Assembly (NCBI GenBank): GCA_947456845.1
Contig: CANGUJ010000013.1
Location: forward strand, 1-24,069
Length of the DNA: 24,069 bases
Origin: Burkholderiales bacterium
GTDB lineage: Bacteria > Pseudomonadota > Gammaproteobacteria > Burkholderiales > JAEUOS01
Direction of reading: 5' to 3'
The notes under the pieces were generated by a model that worked only from the letters and a program-made list of their open reading frames with translations, did not search any database and was not told the DNA's origin. Positions 7,766-14,098 of the stretch are shown here, in pieces. The translations under genes and the position numbers were made by a program. Within the stretch, counting starts at the first letter, position 1, and every line of letters begins with the position of its first letter.

Positions 7766-7789
7766 GGATGACATGCCATGAAGTCATCC
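7766..7789. repeat. Inverted repeat upstream of the 360-aa protein gene
   Basis: GGATGAC at 7766-7772 and GTCATCC at 7783-7789 form perfect 7-bp arms around a 10-nt centre. The dyad lies about 40 bp upstream of the preferred start codon at 7727. This position suits an operator, though no regulator gene is adjacent. Confidence 0.4.
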
Positions 7790-7809
7790 GCCGTACTGTG
7801 CGCCCCCAG

Positions 7810-7872
7810 TCAGGCGGCTAAACGAACTCTACCGCAACCTATCTGCGTCGCGCGGGTGAGGATGGTTTTCAT
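7810..7872 (-). pseudogene. Remnant of the 5' end of the amidohydrolase gene
   Basis: Starting at an ATG (7870-7872) five bases after the bug stop, codons read M-K-T-I-L-T-R-A-T, identical to the start of the amidohydrolase at 6468. They then leave the homology and run into a TGA at 7810-7812 after 20 codons in total. The break point is at about 7845. It shows that bug was once followed directly by the amidohydrolase gene at this place. Confidence 0.7.
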
Positions 7873-7899
7873 GGGGTCATTCCGGCTTGATGCCGACGG
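7845..7899. repeat. 55-bp direct repeat, right copy
   Basis: Exact match to 6441-6495. It holds the last codons of the bug frame at 7877 and the first nine codons of the broken amidohydrolase remnant. Confidence 0.9.
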
Positions 7900-8863
7900 T
7901 GGCGGCCAGTTGCTGCCATTTGGTGATTTCGCCCGCGATGAAACGGCCAAAGTCTTCCGGCGTGCCGCCGCCGGGCGCGATGCTGCGGTCTTCGAAGGTC
8001 TTGCGAAAGTCCGCTGCGTTGAGCGCCGCCAGCGTGGCGGCGTTGATGCGATCGATCACCGCGCGCGGCGTTTTCGCCGGCACCAGCAAACCGAACCAGG
8101 TGCCGCCGATCACGCCCGGCATGCCCGCCTCCGCCATGGTGGGCACGGTAGGCGCGCTCGCCAGGCGCCGGTTGGTCGCCACCGCGATCGCCTTCAGCTT
8201 GCCCGCCTGCACCTGCGCCAGCACCGCGGCCGGCGCATCGAAGGTGTACTGGATCTGCCCCCCCATCACATCGATGATCGAAGGTCCGCTGCCCTTGTAG
8301 GGCACATGCGTGGTCCTGATGCCGGCGGTCACCTTGAACAACTCCCCGGCCAGGTGGCTGGAGGTATTGTTGCCGAAGGAGGAGTAGTTCACCTTGTCCG
8401 GATTGGCCTTGGCATACGCCACCAGTTCGGCCACCGTGCTGGGCGCAAAGGCGGGTGATGCCACCAGCAGGAAGGGCACCTGGCCCACCAGCGCGATGGG
8501 CTGCAGGTCCTTCTGCGGGTCGTACTGCATGGCCTTGACCGTCACCGGGTCCTTCTCCCCCGTCGGGTTGTCGATCACCTGATACTTGTCCGCGCGCGGA
8601 TCCTTGCCCAGGCTGACCAAGATGGTCTCCTGCAGGCTCCGGCGCTTCTCGCCGGTCGGGTCGCTCTTGTCATCCAGCTTCGACAGTTCGTCCAGCTTGG
8701 CCTGCAGGTTTTGCTTGGTCTTGAGGTCGGTCTCGGCCGTTGAGGTCTGCGCCGTCGTGAGCTTGTTTCCGGCCGCGCGGATGAACAAAGTCTCGGCACA
8801 GACGCGAGCGATATGCCGGGCCGCTTCGCCATGCCGGGGCTGTTCTCCGGTCCTTCCTCTCAA
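7877..8863 (-). pseudogene. Bug family solute-binding protein lacking its normal N-terminal third (chimeric or truncated)
   Basis: The last 215 or so residues are a clear Bug protein: YDPQKDLQPIALVGQVPFLL, then ANPDKVNYSSFGNN, HLAGELFKVTAGIRTTHVPYKG, DVMGGQIQYTFDAPAAVLAQV and the end VGIKPE. A full Bug protein would have a signal peptide and a first lobe before this. Instead the open frame carries about 110 unrelated residues, Lys- and Asp-rich (DLKTKQNLQAKLDELSKLDD, DPTGEKRRSLQETI), with no signal peptide. The only starts are a TTG at 8863 overlapping the vapC stop, or ATG codons deep in the Bug part. It is therefore probably a 5'-truncated gene joined to foreign sequence near 8530. A functional cytoplasmic chimera cannot be excluded. 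Confidence 0.65.
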
Positions 8864-9258
8864 GGCGCCAACACGTCGAGTGTCGGGAAGTAAGTTCTGA
8901 AGCGGCTGGCGTCACGCGTCAGCAAAGGCCAGCCCTCGATAGCGGCATGGGCGCCGATGAAAAAGTCCGCCAAGACCTGCTGTTTGCTGCCGCCGCGCCT
9001 ACGGTACTGCGAATAGGCCTTGCCTGCCAGGAATAGGGCGGGCCGCGGAATCTCGCGCATTTCCAGCCTCAAAGTGGCCACCACATCGTCCAGCGTCTCC
9101 AGGGTTGAAAACGATAGCGAGACCTCCGCGTAGATCACCGGGTTGATGACCAGCGCGTGCACACTGGCCTGCGCACGCATTTGTCCGATTGACCAGTCAG
9201 CCCACTGAGGGTCGTTCTGCAGTACGTCCACCAGGACGCAGGTATCCACCAGCAGCAT
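8860..9258 (-). CDS. vapC: PIN domain ribonuclease toxin, VapC family
   Basis: A 132-aa PIN-domain protein. The acidic residues that bind Mg2+ are in place: D5 in LLVDTCVLVD, E45 in VIYAEVSLSF, D98 in LADFFIGAHA, and D116 in LLTRDASRF. VapC toxins cleave tRNA or other RNAs when released from their antitoxin. The ATG at 9256-9258 shares one base with the stop of the antitoxin gene (TGATG), the usual translational coupling. Length and order (antitoxin first) fit type II modules. The target RNA is not predictable from sequence. Confidence 0.9.
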   Translation of the reverse strand: MLLVDTCVLVDVLQNDPQWADWSIGQMRAQASVHALVINPVIYAEVSLSFSTLETLDDVVATLRLEMREIPRPALFLAGKAYSQYRRRGGSKQQVLADFFIGAHAAIEGWPLLTRDASRFRTYFPTLDVLAP

Positions 9259-9506
9259 CAGTCGTCGGCGCGCAGCAGCTTCATCAACTCATCGGTCCGC
9301 CAGCGCACATCCGCGCGACCGCGCACGGCTTGGAATCGGTCGGGCGCCGGGCGTCGCGCGCCCTTGGCGGGGTGCGCCCGATGCAGGACCACCTCCCCGG
9401 CGGCATTCACGGAGAATTGCACTGCCGCGCCAGGCAGCAGTTGCAGTTCGTCGCGAATACGCTTGGGAATCGTAACTTGGCCTTTGCTGGTCAAAACGGT
9501 AGTCAT
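9258..9506 (-). CDS. vapB: AbrB/MazE-type DNA-binding antitoxin, VapB family
   Basis: An 82-aa protein. The N-terminal 45 residues are a SpoVT-AbrB swapped-hairpin domain: VLTSKGQVTIPKRIRDELQLLPGAAVQF. The C-terminal half is Arg-rich and ends in a short helix (TDELMKLLRADD), the kind of tail that fills the toxin's active site. It is the first gene of the pair with vapC. An inverted repeat over its promoter (9522-9549) supports autorepression by the VapBC complex. The Shine-Dalgarno is weak (AAAGTG). Confidence 0.9.
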   Translation of the reverse strand: MTTVLTSKGQVTIPKRIRDELQLLPGAAVQFSVNAAGEVVLHRAHPAKGARRPAPDRFQAVRGRADVRWRTDELMKLLRADD

Positions 9507-9521
9507 GGCGCACTTTTTGAA

Positions 9522-9549
9522 GTATTACTGGATCTGAACATGGTAATAC
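9522..9549 (-). promoter_or_regulatory. vapBC promoter with overlapping inverted-repeat operator
   Basis: On the minus strand TTGTAT and TAATAC are separated by 18 nt, a plausible sigma-70 promoter ending about 15 bp before the vapB start. The half-sites GTATTAC (9522-9528) and GTAATAC (9543-9549) are perfect inverted copies placed on the -10 and -35 elements. This is how AbrB-type antitoxins commonly repress their own promoter. Confidence 0.55.
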
Positions 9550-9589
9550 AAATGGGCGGGATTCTGGTAACGCGTAAAGGTGAGGGACA

Positions 9590-9643
9590 ATGCATACGAA
9601 TTTTCGCCAGCTGGCGGCTTTGCCGTCGAATCCCCACCCGTAA
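9590..9643 (+). other. Possible 17-codon leader ORF upstream of the EamA transporter gene
   Basis: An ATG at 9590-9592 follows a strong ribosome binding site (AGGTGAGGGAC) and opens a 17-residue frame, MHTNFRQLAALPSNPHP, ending in TAA at 9641-9643. The transporter ATG comes 15 bp later and has no visible Shine-Dalgarno. A perfect 12-bp palindrome CGCCAGCTGGCG lies within it (9605-9616). Translational coupling or a leader peptide is inference. Confidence 0.35.
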
Positions 9644-9658
9644 ATCCGCCGCACCAAC

Positions 9659-10576
9659 ATGACCCCACCCGCCTGGACCTGGATCCTGCTGGTCGTGATT
9701 GCCGCAGCCGCGCAGACGCTGCGCAATGCCGCGCAAAAGAAGGTGTCCGGCACACAGGGTCCGCTGCCGGCCACGCTGGTGCGCTTCGTCTATGGCCTGC
9801 CGTTCGCCTGTTTGTGGCTGGCGGCGGTGATCAACTATGTCGGCGTATCGCCCACATTCACCTGGCAGTTCTTCGGCTGGACGGTGCTGGGCGCCATGGG
9901 CCAGTTGTTCGCCACCGCCTTCCTGCTGATGGCGATGAGCCAGCGCAACTTCGTGGTCAGCGTGGTGTACGCCAAGACCGAGATCGTGCAGCTGGTGGTG
10001 CTGGCCTGGGTGATTCTGGGGGACGCGGTTCCGTCCGCCTCCGTAATCGCGGTCATCATCGCCACCATCGGCGTGATCATTCTTTCCACCAACCTGGAAA
10101 GCCTCAAGCGCCTGGAATTCGCGCGTTCGATGTTCACGCCGGCCGCGGGTTACGCCTTCGCTTCGGGCACCGCGTTCGCGTTCTCGCTGCTGGGGTATCG
10201 CGGCGCCGGGTTGTCGGTTCCGGATTCGCCCGCCTTCGTGACCGGCGCTTTCGGCCTGGTATGCGCCCAGACGATGCAGACGGTGTTGCTGGGTACCTGG
10301 TTGTTTTTCCGCCAGCCGGGCGCACTGCGCGCCCTGGCGGGGGAATGGCGCATGTCGCTCTCGGCGGGCGTGCTGGGCACGATCGCGTCAGTAGGCTGGC
10401 TTACGTCAGTAGCGCTGCACAACGCGGCCGAGGTGCGGGCACTGGGGTTGATCGAGGTGTTCTTCAGCTACGCGGTGTCGCGCAAGCTGCTCGACGAGAA
10501 GGTTTCACCTACCGAAATTGCCGGGGGCCTTCTCATCATGGCGGGGGTGGTACTGATCTGCGTACGGGTGATGTAA
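9659..10576 (+). CDS. EamA/DMT superfamily transporter
   Basis: A 305-aa membrane protein of the drug/metabolite transporter type with about ten hydrophobic segments in two similar halves. The first half starts WTWILLVVIAAAAQTLRNAAQKK and the fifth helix ends IGVIILSTNLES. The second half runs from YAFASGTAFAFSLLGYRGAG to the final IAGGLLIMAGVVLICVRV. The segment EVRALGLIEVFFSYAVSRKLLDEK matches the usual EamA pattern of a conserved helix pair before the last span. It is the only plus-strand gene among the toxin-antitoxin loci, and its end is 4 bp from the parE stop (convergent). It probably exports or imports a small metabolite; the substrate is unknown. Confidence 0.85.
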   Translation: MTPPAWTWILLVVIAAAAQTLRNAAQKKVSGTQGPLPATLVRFVYGLPFACLWLAAVINYVGVSPTFTWQFFGWTVLGAMGQLFATAFLLMAMSQRNFVVSVVYAKTEIVQLVVLAWVILGDAVPSASVIAVIIATIGVIILSTNLESLKRLEFARSMFTPAAGYAFASGTAFAFSLLGYRGAGLSVPDSPAFVTGAFGLVCAQTMQTVLLGTWLFFRQPGALRALAGEWRMSLSAGVLGTIASVGWLTSVALHNAAEVRALGLIEVFFSYAVSRKLLDEKVSPTEIAGGLLIMAGVVLICVRVM

Positions 10577-10580
10577 CGGG

Positions 10581-10880
10581 TCAGTGATAGTCGTCCTCGC
10601 GCTGATGGCGAATCGCCAGAATGGTCACGGTTGATTGGTCGTCAATCTCAAAAAGCGCAACGTAACCGCTTGACCCAAACGGAATTACCAGTTCACGCAG
10701 GAACGAGTTGGACGCATCCGCCTTGCGACAGGTAAAGGGAAAGTCGCGCAAGACACCGATTGCCTTGACGATCGCTTCCCGGGCACGTTTCGCCGCGCCA
10801 AGATCCTTTTCGAGCAAGAACGCGTACAAGCGCACGATGTCGTCACGTGCTGCTTGCGTGTATCGGATGCGAAACGTCAT
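10581..10880 (-). CDS. ParE/RelE-superfamily toxin
   Basis: A 99-aa protein with the RelE/ParE fold signature: an N-terminal strand MTFRIRYTQAARDDIVRLYAFL, a helix pair AAKRAREAIVKAIGVLRDFP, then strands RELVIPFGSSGYVALFEID and the C-terminal VTILAIRHQREDDYH. The ending RHQRE-Y is typical of ParE-type members, which poison gyrase, while RelE members cut mRNA on the ribosome. It overlaps the antitoxin gene by 4 bp. Which target applies cannot be told from sequence. Confidence 0.87.
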   Translation of the reverse strand: MTFRIRYTQAARDDIVRLYAFLLEKDLGAAKRAREAIVKAIGVLRDFPFTCRKADASNSFLRELVIPFGSSGYVALFEIDDQSTVTILAIRHQREDDYH

Positions 10881-11164
10881 CCGCGGGACTTGGTTTTGCC
10901 CGCCTTTCGCTCCGCAGCTGCGAGCATCGTATCCAACTCGGCATGGACCTCTTCAGCAGCGAAGTACTTTCCGGTGCGCTTGGCCTCGTCGCGGGAAATC
11001 AAACCGCGTGCGATGAATTCGCTCTGCGATTTGCGGCGTTCTACGCTCGCGCGGATGGATTCCTCTACGAAACTGGAAAGGCTCTCGCCTTCGCGCAAGA
11101 CTGTTTCGGCAGCCTGGCGCAACTCTGGCTCGACCCGGAGCGACGGAAACGTTGCAGTTTTCAT
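10877..11164 (-). CDS. ParD-like / YlcI-YnfO-type antitoxin
   Basis: A 95-aa protein starting MKTATFPSLRVEPELRQAAE. The first 45 residues look like a ribbon-helix-helix DNA-binding domain (beta-strand TFPSLRVEP, then helices LRQAAETVL and LSSFVEESIRASVERR). The C-terminal half is charged and helical (FAAEEVHAELDTMLAAAERKAG) and would wrap the toxin. The ATG at 11162-11164 is preferred to the upstream in-frame ATG at 11281 because the extra residues would run through a perfect palindrome that looks like its operator. It overlaps the toxin start by 4 bp. Confidence 0.82.
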   Translation of the reverse strand: MKTATFPSLRVEPELRQAAETVLREGESLSSFVEESIRASVERRKSQSEFIARGLISRDEAKRTGKYFAAEEVHAELDTMLAAAERKAGKTKSRG

Positions 11165-11176
11165 GAGACCCATAAC

Positions 11177-11200
11177 AATGCGTTGCAGATGCAACGCATT
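11177..11200. promoter_or_regulatory. Perfect palindrome, probable operator of the ParDE-like module
   Basis: AATGCGTTGCA (11177-11187) and TGCAACGCATT (11190-11200) are exact inverted 11-bp arms around two bases, 12 bp upstream of the antitoxin start. On the minus strand TTGCGT and AATAAT with a 17-nt spacer lie just upstream and partly under it, so a bound antitoxin dimer would block the promoter. The remaining 77 bp up to the P450 stop (11201-11277) shows nothing else. Confidence 0.65.
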
Positions 11201-11277
11201 ATTGCAGAAGTGGAAGCGCGACGCAAACCGCAATCCGAACGCGGATTCGCGCAAAAGAAAGTCACTGCCCCAGTCAA

Positions 11278-12708
11278 TCAACGCAAATGCAAGCGCGCGC
11301 GAAAACCTTCCGGCAGCATCGACAAGGCATTGCGCTCGCGCACCGGCTCGCTGCCGACGCGCTCGATGTGGAAGTTCCTCATCAGCATGGCGGTCACCAT
11401 GCCGATTTCCAGCATCGCCAGATAGCGGCCGGGGCAGAAGCGCGGTCCGCCACCAAAAGGCATGAGGACGCGCCGGGCGGCACCTGCCTCATCGCTCCCG
11501 CCTTCCTCCCCCAGCCAGCGCTGCGGACGAAAGGCCAACGGTTGCGGAAACAATTCGGGGTTGAGCGCGGCGGGGCGGAACAGGGTGGCGATCGGCGTGC
11601 GCGCACGCAGTTCGATGCCGCAGACCGTGACCGGTTCGTTGGATTCGTGGGAAAGCAGCGGGGCCACCGGCTTCAGGCGCATGGCTTCGCGCGTGGCCGC
11701 TTCGATGTAATGCAGGTCGCCGACGCGCTCAAAGGCCTCCAGCACCCGCTGGCCGCCCAGCACGGCATCGGCCTCGCGCTGGGCGGCGGCCTGGGCGGCC
11801 TTGTCGTCGGAAAGAAAGCAGGCCAGCCAGGCGAGCGTGTTGGCGGTGGTGTCCTCGCCGGCCAGCAGGGCGGTGAACACGTTGCCGCTGACATCCGCGT
11901 CGGTAAATCCGCCGTCAGGCGTATCGCGCGCGGCAAGCAACGCTTCGATCAGGTTGCCGGGCTGGTCACGCAACGCGGGATCGTCGGCCATGCGCTGGCG
12001 CGCCGCGGCGATGTAGCCATCGATGGCCCGCCGCACCTGGGCCAGGTCCTTTTCCAGCGCGATGTCGGCGGGCAGTTTGACATAACGCCACCACGGAAAG
12101 ATCGCCGTCATCCTGCGGTTGATCATGGGGAACACCTGGTCCAGATGGCGCTGGATGGCGTTGTCACCCTGCTCGATGGTGTTGATGTCCAGGCCGAAGG
12201 CGAGCCCGGCGGTCACATCCACGGTGTAGCGCATGAACTCCAGTTGCAGGTCGAGCACCTCGCCCGCGCGCGAAGCGCGCTCGAAGCGTGCCAGCAGCCG
12301 TCGGGTCACCGACACCAGGGCGGGAAAGTAGCCCTTCAGGTGTGCCGGGTCGAAAGCCCGCATGACCATGCGGCGCTGGCGCTCCCAGTCCGCGCCTTCG
12401 GCGGAGAAGATGCCTGCGATGCCCAGTTCGCGGAATATCGATTCCACCGGCCGGACACGGCGGAAGGCACCGGGGCGCGCCTTGAGGATGCGTGCGATCT
12501 CCGCAGGGTCGTCGATAACCAGCATCCAGCGCCTGGCCAGATGCACCCGGTAAGGCGTGCCGTAGCGATGCGCCCAGGCCTCGAGGACCAGATGCACGCG
12601 CGGCGGGTTGAAGTACGGCAGGCTGCCCACCAGGGGCCAGGCTGGCGGGTGGGCGAGCGAGCCGAAGCGGCGCGTGGCGTTCATGGTGGCTGCGGAAGCG
12701 CCGGGCAT
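11278..12708 (-). CDS. Cytochrome P450 monooxygenase
   Basis: A 476-aa soluble P450. Visible landmarks are the proline-rich start HPPAWPLVGSLPYFNPPR, the C-helix WERQRRMVMRAF, the oxygen-activating I-helix AGEDTT (283-288), the ExxR pair in EAMR (341-344), the PxRF-like FRPQRW, and the haem loop FGGGPRFCPGRYLA with ligand Cys425. Length and motifs resemble the class of bacterial P450s close to CYP3/CYP4/CYP102 haem domains more than to short camphor-type enzymes. Start is uncertain: ATG at 12708 or at 12684 (MNATRRF); neither has a good ribosome site. No ferredoxin or reductase gene lies alongside, so redox partners must come from elsewhere. Substrate unknown. Confidence 0.92.
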   Translation of the reverse strand: MPGASAATMNATRRFGSLAHPPAWPLVGSLPYFNPPRVHLVLEAWAHRYGTPYRVHLARRWMLVIDDPAEIARILKARPGAFRRVRPVESIFRELGIAGIFSAEGADWERQRRMVMRAFDPAHLKGYFPALVSVTRRLLARFERASRAGEVLDLQLEFMRYTVDVTAGLAFGLDINTIEQGDNAIQRHLDQVFPMINRRMTAIFPWWRYVKLPADIALEKDLAQVRRAIDGYIAAARQRMADDPALRDQPGNLIEALLAARDTPDGGFTDADVSGNVFTALLAGEDTTANTLAWLACFLSDDKAAQAAAQREADAVLGGQRVLEAFERVGDLHYIEAATREAMRLKPVAPLLSHESNEPVTVCGIELRARTPIATLFRPAALNPELFPQPLAFRPQRWLGEEGGSDEAGAARRVLMPFGGGPRFCPGRYLAMLEIGMVTAMLMRNFHIERVGSEPVRERNALSMLPEGFRARLHLR

Positions 12709-12755
12709 CGCTTCAAGGTAGCATGCCGCCCGGCGCGGGAAAAGACAGGTTGGGC

Positions 12756-12783
12756 CGCCCGACCGCCCCGTTTCAGTCGGGCG
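12756..12783 (-). terminator. Hairpin at the 3' end of the M16 gene pair
   Basis: CGCCCGAC (12756-12763) and GTCGGGCG (12776-12783) are perfect 8-bp arms around a 12-nt loop that contains the stop codon of the non-catalytic M16 gene. On the minus strand a TTTT run follows only about ten bases later, so intrinsic termination is possible but not typical. Confidence 0.3.
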
Positions 12784-14086
12784 CGCCGACCACCACGGTG
12801 GCGAACTGCGCCGGCTTCACATGGCGCGCGAAGGCCGCCTTCACGTCGGCCACGGTGACCCGCTCCACGTTTTCCACCCAGCGATCCAGGTAGTCCAGCG
12901 GCAGCTTGTAGAAGCCGATGACCGAAAGGTTGTCCAGGATCTTGCGGTTGTTGTCGATGCGCAGAGCGAACCCGCCGGCCAGGTTGTCCTTGGCGGCCTT
13001 GAGTTCGGCCGCGGTCGGGCCTTTGGCCACATATTCCGCCACGACGCTGTTGACCAGTTTCAGCGCGTCGTTGGCCTGCTCCTTCTTGGTTTGCAGCCCC
13101 AGCTGGAACGGCCCGGGTTCGGACAACGGCATGAAATAGCTGTAGACGCTGTAGGCCAGGCCGCGCTTTTCGCGCACCTCGTTCATCAGACGCGAGACGA
13201 AGCCGCCGCCGCCCAGCACGTAATTGCCCACGGTGAGCGCGAAGAAATCCGCGTCCCCGCGCGCGATCGAGGGCATGCCCACGAGGATGTGCGATTGCGA
13301 CGCGGGGTGGGCAATGCGCTTGGGGGCCGAATCCGGCGTGCCGATCGGCGGCAACGCGGCAGGGCTCGTGCCCCGGGGCAGGTTGCCGGTGAGTTGCTCG
13401 GCGATCGCCTCGGCCTCGGCCCTGGAAATGTCGCCGATCATGGACACCACCGCGCGCGAGGCGGCGTAATTGGCGCGGTAGAAGCCCTCGATGTCGCTGC
13501 GCGTGATGGCGGCGATGCTGTCCACCGTGGCGTTCGCGCCGTAGGGATGGGTGCCATACATGGCCTGGAAAAACACCCGGTTGGCGATCGCCTCGGGCTT
13601 GGTTTCCGCCTCTTTCAGGCCGGCGATGGCGCGTGCCTTCTCGCGATTCAACGCCTCTTCCGGAAAGGAGGGGGTCTGCACGATGGAAGCCAGGAGGGCG
13701 ATGGCGGCATCGCGCTCGGCCCTGGATGACAGGGTGCGCAGGGTCACGCCGGCACGGTCGAAGTCGGCGCGGCCGCCGCGTTGCGCGCCCACGTCGGCGA
13801 AGCGTTCGGCGATCTGGTTTTCATTGAGGCCGCCGCTGCCCAGCGCCAGCATGCCGTTGGTCAGCCCGGCGAGCCCTGCCTTGCCCGCCGGCGCGCGCTT
13901 GCCGCCGGCGTCGAAATCCACGGCAATATCGAGCATGGGAATGAAGCGGCTTTCAACGAACAGCACGCGGGCGCCGGTCTTGGCGGTCCAGGACTGGATG
14001 GGCAAGCCGGCCCAGGCGGGCAGGCTCAGCATCAGGGCCGCGCAGGCGGCCGCGCAGCGGTAGACGAGACGGATCACGGGGTTCAT
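12773..14086 (-). CDS. M16 family peptidase-like protein, non-catalytic partner subunit, exported
   Basis: A 437-aa protein with a signal peptide (about residues 1-26, ending LPAWA). It has the two-lobed M16 fold pattern, including MGTHPYG-like YGTHPYGANATVDSI and the R/Y substrate-binding segment REKRGLAYSVYSYF (R308, Y312). The zinc motif HxxEH is absent: the aligned place reads GLAGLTNGML (71-80). It therefore resembles the non-catalytic subunit that pairs with a zinc-bearing subunit, as in heterodimeric bacterial and mitochondrial processing peptidases. It follows the catalytic gene by 12 bp. A periplasmic heterodimeric protease is the likely product; its substrates are unknown. Confidence 0.88.
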   Translation of the reverse strand: MNPVIRLVYRCAAACAALMLSLPAWAGLPIQSWTAKTGARVLFVESRFIPMLDIAVDFDAGGKRAPAGKAGLAGLTNGMLALGSGGLNENQIAERFADVGAQRGGRADFDRAGVTLRTLSSRAERDAAIALLASIVQTPSFPEEALNREKARAIAGLKEAETKPEAIANRVFFQAMYGTHPYGANATVDSIAAITRSDIEGFYRANYAASRAVVSMIGDISRAEAEAIAEQLTGNLPRGTSPAALPPIGTPDSAPKRIAHPASQSHILVGMPSIARGDADFFALTVGNYVLGGGGFVSRLMNEVREKRGLAYSVYSYFMPLSEPGPFQLGLQTKKEQANDALKLVNSVVAEYVAKGPTAAELKAAKDNLAGGFALRIDNNRKILDNLSVIGFYKLPLDYLDRWVENVERVTVADVKAAFARHVKPAQFATVVVGAPD

Positions 14087-14098
14087 GGCGGATCGATT

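Noticed and set aside
6441..7899. Insert read as an insertion sequence or transposon
   Set aside because: No transposase, no terminal inverted repeats, and the 55-bp repeats are far longer than target-site duplications and consist of host gene sequence.
9605..9616. Palindrome CGCCAGCTGGCG before the EamA gene as an operator
   Set aside because: A 12-bp GC-rich palindrome is not rare in such DNA and lies inside the possible leader ORF; alone it is too weak to call.
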